64,000 nt of DNA, taken from NCBI RefSeq assembly GCF_020991365.1, contig NZ_JAJLRA010000021.1, forward strand, positions 42,764-106,763. The letters run 5' to 3'. This DNA comes from Streptacidiphilus sp. ASG 303 (lineage in GTDB: Bacteria > Actinomycetota > Actinomycetes > Streptomycetales > Streptomycetaceae). The stretch's first letter is position 1, and each line of letters starts with the position of its first letter. The notes beneath the pieces are model-generated. The model saw only the letters and a program-made list of their open reading frames with translations, was not told where the DNA came from and searched no databases. Positions 55,642 to 64,000 of this stretch are shown in pieces. A program made the position numbers and the translations under genes.

Positions 55642-58600
55642 GTGGCCGCATCGCCCGCGCAGCAGCCCCGTTCCACCGCCCGCAGGAGACCCGGACGCGC
55701 CGCGGCGCTGCTGGCGGCCTCGCTGATCGCCTCCACGGTGGGCGCCGTCCCCGCCGCATGGGCGGCCCCCGCGGCCCCCGCCGCCACCCCGCCCGCCCCG
55801 CCGTCGGACGCCGCGCTGGCCGCCACCGCCGCCCGGCACGACCTGACCCGGGAGCAGTTCTACTTCGTCCTGCCGGATCGTTTCGCCAACGGCAGCGCCG
55901 CCAACGACAAGGGCGGCATCACCGGCGGCCGCCTCGACCACGGGTACGACCCGGCCGACAAGGGCTTCTACCACGGCGGCGACCTCCAGGGCCTGATCGG
56001 CAAGCTCGACTACATCCAGAAGCTCGGCACCACCGCCATCTGGATGGCCCCGATCTTCAAGAACCGCCCCGTCCAGGGCGCCGGCGACAACGCCTCGGCC
56101 GGCTACCACGGCTACTGGATCACCGACTTCACCCAGGTCGACCCGCACTTCGGCACCAACGACCAGCTCAAGGAGCTGATCCGCAAAGCCCACGCGCGCG
56201 GGATCAAGGTCTTCTTCGACGTCATCACCAACCACACGGCCGACGTCGTCGACTACGCCGAGAAGACCTACACCTACCGCTCCCGCGGCGCCTACCCCAC
56301 CCTGGACGCCGACGGCGCCCCGGTCGACGAGACCGCGATAGCCGACGCCAACGCGGCGCACGGCACCTCGTCCTGGCCGAGGATCACCAAGGACTCGTTC
56401 CCCTACACCCCGGTCTACGGCTCCGCCGCCGACGCGAAGGCCAAGACCCCGTCCTGGCTCAACGACCCGACGGTCTACCACAACCGCGGCGACTCCACCT
56501 TCGCCGGCGAGTCCGCGACCGAGGGCGACTTCTCCGGCCTCGACGACCTCGACACCCAGAACCCGCGGGTCGTCAAGGGCATGGAGCGGATCTACGAGCA
56601 CTGGGTCAAGGAGGCCGGCGTCGACGGCTTCCGCATCGACACGGTCAAGCACGTCAACATGGCCTTCTGGCAGCAGTGGGCGACCGCGCTCAAGGAGTAC
56701 GCCACCCGCCAGGGGAACAAGAAGTTCTTCATGTTCGGCGAGGTCTACTCCGCCGACACCGCCGTCACCTCGCCCTACGTCACCAAGGGCAGGCTCCAGG
56801 CCACCCTGGACTTCCCCTTCCAGAGCGCCGCCCGCACCTACGTCTCCCAGGGCGGCTCCGCCCAGGTGCTCTCCCAGCTCTACGGGCAGGACTACCGGTA
56901 CACCACCGCCGCCACCGACGCCTACGAGCTGCCGACCTTCCTCGGCAACCACGACATGGGCCGGTTCGGCAACTTCCTGCAGAGCGACGACAAGGGCGCC
57001 TCCGCCGCGGACCTGCTGAAGAAGGACCGGCTCGCCAACGAGCTGCAGTTCCTCACCCGCGGCCAGCCCGTCGTCTACTACGGCGACGAGCAGGGCTTCA
57101 CCGGCGACGGCGGCGACAAGGACGCCCGCCAGGACATGTTCGCCTCCAAGGTGGCGTCCTACAACGACGACACCGTGCTCGGCGGCGACCAGGGCTCCGA
57201 GGACCGGTACGGCACCTCCGGCCCCCTCTTCTCCGCCATCGCGAAGCTCGCGCAGCTGCGGAAGGAGAACCCGGCCCTCGCCGACGGCGCCCAGATCGAG
57301 CGCTACGCCGCCGACGGCCCCGGCGTCTACGCCTTCTCCCGCATCGACGCGAAGCAGCAGGTCGAGTACGTCGTCGCGGTCAACAACGCCGCCACCGAGA
57401 AGACCGTCACCCTCGACACCTTCTCCGCCGGCATGGGCTTCGCCCCCGTCTACCCGGCCGCCTCCGGCGCCACCGCCACCAGCGGCGCCGACCGGAAGCT
57501 CACCGTGACCGTCCCGGCGGGCTCCGCCGTGGTCTACCGGGCCGCCGGGAAGGCCGACGCCCCCGCCGCCGCCCCCGGGCTCACCCTCAAGGCCCCCGCC
57601 GACGGCTCCACCGGCACCGTCACCGTCGGCGCCGACGTCACCGGCGGCGGCTTCAACCGCGTCACCTTCGCCGCCCAGGTCGGCGACGGCGCCTGGCAGA
57701 CCCTCGGCACCGCCGACAACGGGACCTACCAGGTCACCCAGGACCTCTCCGCCGTCGCCCCCGGCACCCCCGTGCGCTACAAGGCCGTCGTCGAGGACTC
57801 CGCCGGGCACCTGCGCTCCGCCACCGGCGGCTTCACCACCGGTGCGCCCGCCCCGCAGACCGGCGGCAGCGGCGCGGCCGCGTCCTACACGTACGCGATC
57901 GTCCACTACAAGCGCCAGGACGGCGACTACGACGGCTGGAACCTCTACACCTGGGGCGACATCGCCGACGGCGAGGGCACCACCTGGCCCGACGGCCACC
58001 CGTTCACCGGCCGCGACGCCTACGGCGCCTTCGCGTACGTCAAGCTCAAGCCCGGCGCCTCCTCCGTCGGCTTCGTCGTGGAGAAGAACGGCACCAAGGA
58101 CTGGGACGGCGACCGCAGCATCGACCTGTCCAAGGGCCCCGAGGTCTGGGTCTCCCAGGGCAGCGGCGACGTCGCCACCCAGAACCCGAGCCCGGTCGCC
58201 CCGGACCCGTCCAAGGCCGTCATCCACTACCACCGGGCCGACGGCGACTACACCGGCTGGGGCATGCACGTCTGGACCGGCGCCGCCACCGGCACCGACT
58301 GGGGCAGCCCGCTCCAGCCCGTCCGCAAGGACGCCTACGGCGACGTCTTCGAGGTCCCCCTCGCCGCCGGCGCGACCTCGCTCAGCTACATCATCCACAA
58401 GGGCGACACCAAGGACCTGCCCACCGACCAGTCCCTGGACCTGAACGGCGTCGGCCGCGAGGTGTGGATCAACGGCGGCCAGGACGGCTACGTCCTGCCG
58501 CAGATCGGCACCAAGGGCGCCGACCTCGACGTCACCGCCGCCAAGGCCCAGTGGATCGACGCCTCCACCCTCGCCTGGAAGACCGACCTCCCGGCGAGCG

Positions 58601-61161
58601 CCAGCGCCCAGCTCGTCTACGACCCCGCCGGTGGCCTCACCGTCAAGGACGGCGCCCTCAGCAAGGACGGGTACTGGATCCGCCTGCTCCCCAAGGCCGG
58701 CGGCCTCACCGACGCCCAGCTCGCCAAGCACCCCGAGCTCAAGGGCTACAGCGCCTTCACCGTCGACCCGCGCGACGCCGGGCGCGTCACCCGCGCCCTG
58801 CGCGGCCAAGTGGTCGCCACCCAGCACAGCGCCTCCGGCGCCCTGATCGCCGCCACCGGCGTGCAGCTCCCCGGCGTCCTGGACGACCTGTACGCGGGCG
58901 CCGCCGCCAAGGCGCAGCTCGGCCCGGTCCTCCGCGACGGGAAGGCCACCCTCTCGCTCTGGGCGCCCACCGCGCAGTCCGTCAGCGTCAAGCTGTACGA
59001 CGGCACGAAGGGCGGCGCCCCGGAGGTGCTGCCGCTGAAGCGCGACGACGCCACCGGCGTCTGGTCGGTGACCGGCCCCGCCTCCTGGAAGGGCCGCTCC
59101 TACGTCTACCGGGTCAAGGTCTGGGCCCCCTCGGTGCAGAAGGTCGTGGACAACCTCGTCACCGACCCCTACTCCGTCGCCCTCACCACCGACTCCGGCC
59201 GCAGCATCGTCGCCGACCTGTCCGACCGGGCCCTCAAGCCCGCCGGCTGGGACACCACCCCGGCGCCGAAGGCCGTCAAGCCCACGCAGCAGCAGATCCA
59301 GGAGCTGCACGTCCGCGACTTCTCGGTGGCCGACTCCACCGTCCCCGCGGCCGAGCGCGGCACCTACCTGGCCTTCACCCGGTCGCAGTCGGCCGGCATG
59401 AAGCACCTCAAGGCGCTCGCCAAGGCCGGTGTCACCACCGTCCACCTGCTGCCGACCTTCGACATCGCCACCATCCGCGAGAACCGCGCGGACCAGAAGC
59501 TGCCCGCCTGCGATCTGGGGGCGCTCGCCGCCGACAGCGACAAGCAGCAGGAGTGCGTGGCCGCCGTCCAGGCCGACGACGCCTACAACTGGGGCTACGA
59601 CCCGCTGCACTACACGGTCCCCGAGGGCTCCTACGCCACCGACCCGAGCGGCACCGCCCGCACCGTGCAGTTCCGGCAGATGGTGCAGGCCCTGCACCGG
59701 GCCGGCCTGCGGGTCGTCCTGGACGTGGTCTACAACCACACCGCCGCCTCCGGCCAGGACGCCCACTCGGTGCTCGACAAGGTCGTCCCCGGCTACTACC
59801 AGCGGCTCTCCGCCGCCGGCAAGGTCACCACCGACTCCTGCTGCGCCGACACCGCGCCCGAGCACGCCATGATGAACAAGCTCGTCGTGGACTCGGTCGT
59901 CACCTGGGCGAAGCAGTACAAGGTGGACGGCTTCCGCTTCGACCTGATGGGCCTGGACCCCAAGCAGACCATGCTGGACGTCAAGGCCAGCCTGGCGAGG
60001 CTCACCACCGCCCGCGACGGCGTGGACGGCCGGAACTCCTTCCTCTACGGCGAGGGCTGGAACTTCGGCACGGTCGCCAACGACGCCCGGTTCGTGCAGG
60101 CCACCCAGGCCAACATGGCCGGCACCGGCATCGCCACCTTCAACGACCGCATCCGCGACGCCGCCCGCGGCGGCAACTTCATGCTCTCCTCGGCGCAGCA
60201 GCAGGGCTTCGCGTCCGGCCTCTACACCGACCCCAACGGCAGCGACGCCAACGGCACCCCCGCCGAGCAGAAGGCCCGCCTGCTGCACCAGATGGACCAG
60301 GTGAAGGTCGGCCTCACCGGCAACCTGGCCGGGTACTCCTTCACCGACACCGCGGGGAAGGCGACCACCGGCGCCGGCGTGGACTACAACGGCTCGCCGA
60401 CCGGCTACGCCGCCCAGCCGGGCGAGGCCGTCGAGTACGTGGACGCCCACGACAACGCCGACCTGTTCGACGCCCTCGCCTACAAGCTGCCGACGGCCAC
60501 CCCGGCCGCCGACCGGGCGCGGATGCAGGCGCTGGCGCTGGCCACCACGGCCTTCGCGCAGGGCCCGGGCTTCGCCCAGGCCGGCAGCGACCTGATGCGC
60601 TCGAAGTCGCTGGACGCCAACTCCTTCGACTCCGGCGACTGGTTCAACGCCATCCACTGGGACTGCAAGGACGGCAACGGCTTCGGCCGGGGCCTGCCGA
60701 TGGCCGCCGACAACCAGTCGATGTGGCCGGTCGCCAAGTCCCTGCTCGCGAACCCGGCGCTCAAGCCGGGCTGCGACGCGATCGAGGGCGCGAGCGCGCA
60801 GTACCAGCAGTTCCTGAAGATCCGCCAGTCCTCGCCGCTCTTCGCGCTGGACACCGCGGCCCAGGTCCAGCGGCGGCTCTCCTTCCCGCTCTCCGGCACG
60901 GCGGGGGAGACCCCCGGCGTGATCACGATGCACCTGGACGGCACCGGGCTGGCCGGCGCCGAGAAGGGCCTCACCGTGGTCTTCAACGCCACGCCGCAGG
61001 CCCAGAAGCAGACCGTGGCGGGCCTGAAGGGCACGCACCAGGCGCTGCACCCGGTGCAGGCCGGCGGCGCCGACCCGGTGGTCAAGGGGTCGTCCTTCGA
61101 CGCTGCGGACGGCACCTTCACCGTCCCGGCCCGGACGGTGGCGGTCTTCGTCCAGAAGTGA
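55642..61161 (+). CDS. Secreted two-domain alpha-amylase/pullulanase
   Basis: 1839 residues. A signal peptide ([20 protein letters not shown], ending near AWA) precedes two GH13 catalytic domains. The first is alpha-amylase-like: GFRIDTVKH (Asp333), MFGEVYS (Glu367), [10 protein letters not shown] (Asp438). Two starch-binding CBM41-like modules follow ([38 protein letters not shown]). The second is a type I pullulanase: YNWGYDP near 1315, GFRFDLMG (Asp1434), YGEGWNFG (Glu1471), VDAHDNADL (Asp1604). It can cut both alpha-1,4 and alpha-1,6 bonds. GTG at 55642 follows AGAGGGAG. Comparable two-headed enzymes are known in Streptomyces. Confidence 0.93.
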   Translation: MAASPAQQPRSTARRRPGRAAALLAASLIASTVGAVPAAWAAPAAPAATPPAPPSDAALAATAARHDLTREQFYFVLPDRFANGSAANDKGGITGGRLDHGYDPADKGFYHGGDLQGLIGKLDYIQKLGTTAIWMAPIFKNRPVQGAGDNASAGYHGYWITDFTQVDPHFGTNDQLKELIRKAHARGIKVFFDVITNHTADVVDYAEKTYTYRSRGAYPTLDADGAPVDETAIADANAAHGTSSWPRITKDSFPYTPVYGSAADAKAKTPSWLNDPTVYHNRGDSTFAGESATEGDFSGLDDLDTQNPRVVKGMERIYEHWVKEAGVDGFRIDTVKHVNMAFWQQWATALKEYATRQGNKKFFMFGEVYSADTAVTSPYVTKGRLQATLDFPFQSAARTYVSQGGSAQVLSQLYGQDYRYTTAATDAYELPTFLGNHDMGRFGNFLQSDDKGASAADLLKKDRLANELQFLTRGQPVVYYGDEQGFTGDGGDKDARQDMFASKVASYNDDTVLGGDQGSEDRYGTSGPLFSAIAKLAQLRKENPALADGAQIERYAADGPGVYAFSRIDAKQQVEYVVAVNNAATEKTVTLDTFSAGMGFAPVYPAASGATATSGADRKLTVTVPAGSAVVYRAAGKADAPAAAPGLTLKAPADGSTGTVTVGADVTGGGFNRVTFAAQVGDGAWQTLGTADNGTYQVTQDLSAVAPGTPVRYKAVVEDSAGHLRSATGGFTTGAPAPQTGGSGAAASYTYAIVHYKRQDGDYDGWNLYTWGDIADGEGTTWPDGHPFTGRDAYGAFAYVKLKPGASSVGFVVEKNGTKDWDGDRSIDLSKGPEVWVSQGSGDVATQNPSPVAPDPSKAVIHYHRADGDYTGWGMHVWTGAATGTDWGSPLQPVRKDAYGDVFEVPLAAGATSLSYIIHKGDTKDLPTDQSLDLNGVGREVWINGGQDGYVLPQIGTKGADLDVTAAKAQWIDASTLAWKTDLPASASAQLVYDPAGGLTVKDGALSKDGYWIRLLPKAGGLTDAQLAKHPELKGYSAFTVDPRDAGRVTRALRGQVVATQHSASGALIAATGVQLPGVLDDLYAGAAAKAQLGPVLRDGKATLSLWAPTAQSVSVKLYDGTKGGAPEVLPLKRDDATGVWSVTGPASWKGRSYVYRVKVWAPSVQKVVDNLVTDPYSVALTTDSGRSIVADLSDRALKPAGWDTTPAPKAVKPTQQQIQELHVRDFSVADSTVPAAERGTYLAFTRSQSAGMKHLKALAKAGVTTVHLLPTFDIATIRENRADQKLPACDLGALAADSDKQQECVAAVQADDAYNWGYDPLHYTVPEGSYATDPSGTARTVQFRQMVQALHRAGLRVVLDVVYNHTAASGQDAHSVLDKVVPGYYQRLSAAGKVTTDSCCADTAPEHAMMNKLVVDSVVTWAKQYKVDGFRFDLMGLDPKQTMLDVKASLARLTTARDGVDGRNSFLYGEGWNFGTVANDARFVQATQANMAGTGIATFNDRIRDAARGGNFMLSSAQQQGFASGLYTDPNGSDANGTPAEQKARLLHQMDQVKVGLTGNLAGYSFTDTAGKATTGAGVDYNGSPTGYAAQPGEAVEYVDAHDNADLFDALAYKLPTATPAADRARMQALALATTAFAQGPGFAQAGSDLMRSKSLDANSFDSGDWFNAIHWDCKDGNGFGRGLPMAADNQSMWPVAKSLLANPALKPGCDAIEGASAQYQQFLKIRQSSPLFALDTAAQVQRRLSFPLSGTAGETPGVITMHLDGTGLAGAEKGLTVVFNATPQAQKQTVAGLKGTHQALHPVQAGGADPVVKGSSFDAADGTFTVPARTVAVFVQK

Positions 61162-61233
61162 CCGTCCAGAGGTGACAGACGGCCGACGGCGGCCGGGTGC
61201 GGGACACCGCGGCCGGACCGCCGCGGCCGGTGA

Positions 61234-61268
61234 CGGGCCCGCCGGTGCACAGTGCACCGGCGGGCCCG
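61234..61268. terminator. Terminator after the pullulanase gene
   Basis: Perfect 16-bp stem CGGGCCCGCCGGTGCA / TGCACCGGCGGGCCCG with a 3-nt loop. Confidence 0.8.
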
Positions 61269-61528
61269 GCCCGTGTCCGGGGCGCCCCGCAGGCGGTCTG
61301 CGGGCCGTCCGGGAGCAGCGGTCCGCGCGGGGCCGCAGGAGGCCCTCCCGCGCCCTTCCGCGCCCTTCCGGCGGCCCGGGAGGGACTCCGTGCCGGGCGG
61401 CGCGGTGCGGGGCCCCGGGGGCCCGCACGGCAGCCCCGGAACCCCGGGCCCCGAGCCCCGGAACCCCCGGCCCCGACCCCCGGGGCGCCCGCAGCGGCGG
61501 TGAGGAGTTCGAAACCCCCGCGCAACAC

Positions 61529-61566
61529 GAAACATCCGGGAAACACCCCCGTGCGCCCGCGGTAAC
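61529..61566 (+). promoter_or_regulatory. GlnR-like operator of amtB
   Basis: GAAAC (61529), GAAAC (61540), GTGCG (61551) and GTAAC (61562) start at exact 11-bp steps, like the a-n6-b-n6 layout of Streptomyces GlnR sites (GTnAC-n6-GAAAC). A further GAAAC at 61511 is out of phase. It lies 113 bp before the amtB start; amtB operons are known GlnR targets. Confidence 0.5.
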
Positions 61567-61678
61567 GGCCGCCCGCGAGGCTTCCCCGGACGGCCGGTCC
61601 GGACCCGCCCACCCGGCTGCCCGCCTGTCCGGGCCGGGCCGCGCCGCGCCGCGCCGAAGGGGAAGGTGACCCACCGAC

Positions 61679-63408
<1,730 letters not shown>

Positions 63409-63428
63409 CGCTTCGTCCGTTCCTCGCC

Positions 63429-63461
63429 GAGGGCCTTCCCGCGATCTGCGGGGAGGCCCTC
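63429..63461. terminator. Terminator after the PII gene
   Basis: 14-bp stem GAGGGCCTTCCCGC / GCGGGGAGGCCCTC (one G-U pair) with a 5-nt loop, 21 nt past the stop. Confidence 0.75.
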
Positions 63462-63493
63462 CGACGTGCCGGCCACGGGCCGCTGCGGAGCTC

Positions 63494-63576
63494 TTGACGG
63501 CGCACCACCGGGGTCCTACCTTCTGCAAACAGCAAGTTTCCTGCAAGTTTCAGTGAGCTTGCAGCAACCGTCTGAA
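63494..63576 (+). promoter_or_regulatory. Alpha-amylase promoter and operator
   Basis: TTGACG (63494-63499), 17 bp, TACCTT (63517-63522): close to the main sigma consensus. From 63523 the region has CTGCAAAC, AGCAAG, CTGCAAG and CTTGCAG units over the predicted start site, where a repressor would act. These echo the pullulanase promoter. Confidence 0.65.
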
Positions 63577-63667
63577 CGGTCTTGCGGGCCGAGCATCTCC
63601 GCCCCCCACCCTCACCGACGGCCTCCACCCACCCCGACGGGCCGCCCCCGGCCCTCCAGGAGACACC

Positions 63668-64000
63668 GTGGACAACCGCACCCCCGCGCGCCCGCACGCG
63701 CGCCGCCGCCCGCGCTCGGCCGGAGCCCTCACGGCCGCCGCCGTGCTGGCCCTCTCCGCCGGCGCCGGCATCGTCCTCAGCCCGCAGGCCAACGCCACCC
63801 CGCCCGGCAGCAAGGACGTCACCGCCACCCTCTTCGAGTGGACGTACGACTCCGTCGCGAAGGAGTGCACCGACACCCTCGGTCCCAAGGGCTACGGCTT
63901 CGTCGAGGTCTCCCCGCCCCAGGAGCACATCCAGGGCTCCCAGTGGTGGACCTCCTACCAGCCCGTCAGCTACCGGATCGCCGGCCGCCTCGGCGACGCC
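63668..64000 (+). CDS. Secreted alpha-amylase, N-terminal part (cut by window end)
   Basis: 111 residues visible; the frame is open at the window edge. A signal peptide ([20 protein letters not shown], cleavage near ANA at about residue 44) is followed by the start of the GH13 barrel: [59 protein letters not shown]. These match Streptomyces secreted alpha-amylases (GH13_32-like). GTG at 63668 with CAGGAGA upstream. Catalytic residues lie outside the window. Confidence 0.92.
   Translation, partial: MDNRTPARPHARRRPRSAGALTAAAVLALSAGAGIVLSPQANATPPGSKDVTATLFEWTYDSVAKECTDTLGPKGYGFVEVSPPQEHIQGSQWWTSYQPVSYRIAGRLGDA

Larger units (their letters stand above)
61162..61678. other. Intergenic region pullulanase / amtB
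   Basis: 517 bp. Holds the pullulanase terminator, then GC-rich sequence, then an amtB upstream stretch with 11-bp-phased GAAAC/GTAAC elements. No gene. Confidence 0.6.

Overview
The window is very GC-rich (roughly 73-75% by eye), uses GTG starts freely, and packs genes with 4-bp GTGA/ATGA overlaps. The gene families (group 1h hydrogenase, AfsR-type regulator, GlnA2, GlnE, bifunctional amylase/pullulanase, CebR-like operators, DUF6893) point to a Streptomyces or close relative chromosome. It carries 53 intact or window-truncated protein genes and one decayed integrase; I see no rRNA, tRNA or CRISPR array.

Layout. (1) 44-7392, minus strand: a high-affinity [NiFe] hydrogenase operon. It runs from hhyS and hhyL through a NifU-like protein, DUF5947, DUF6084 and a 514-residue unknown to the maturation protease, with a DUF6893 peptide gene beyond. 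(2) 7722-13132: a cell-wall amidase, a MarR regulator divergent from a PP2C phosphatase, a lipoprotein, and an ECF sigma/anti-sigma pair (SigK/RskA type). (3) 13535-20472: a five-gene lipid-modification operon (FAD oxidoreductase, DUF1365, two cyclopropane-fatty-acid-synthase-like methyltransferases, DUF1295) divergent from a SigB/SigF-family sigma factor. (4) 20537-27477: small membrane proteins, a solo Prim-Pol domain protein, map, an MFS pump, F420:NADPH oxidoreductase and a site-2-type protease. (5) 27715-36777: a large AfsR/SARP regulator, an ABC exporter, a secreted GH6 cellulase with two CebR-type boxes upstream, and panB. (6) 37017-44482: an MFS efflux protein, an EEP-family hydrolase, nadE, a lipoprotein and glnA2. 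(7) 44580-49271: an accessory stretch with an integrase relic, DUF1062, isochorismatase-like, DUF4287, APH-like and methyltransferase genes. (8) 49776-64000: a secreted GH16-like enzyme, glnE, a PAP2 protein, a two-headed amylase/pullulanase, amtB-PII, and the start of a secreted alpha-amylase.

How it fits together. Nitrogen control (glnA2, glnE, amtB, PII) and polysaccharide use (GH6, GH16, GH13 enzymes) alternate in the right half. Sequence-level regulatory signals match: CebR-like palindromes at the cellulase, TGCAA-rich repeats at both starch enzymes, and 11-bp-phased GlnR-like half-sites before amtB. The left half deals with persistence (trace-H2 oxidation, stress sigma factors, membrane lipid modification).

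Points most worth a second look: the double-methyltransferase lipid operon beside a stress sigma factor; the AmtB with Glu in place of the first twin-His residue; the pentapeptide-like repeat inside the AfsR protein; an AT-rich promoter island facing into the 3' end of marR; and the integrase relic that has lost its catalytic tyrosine.
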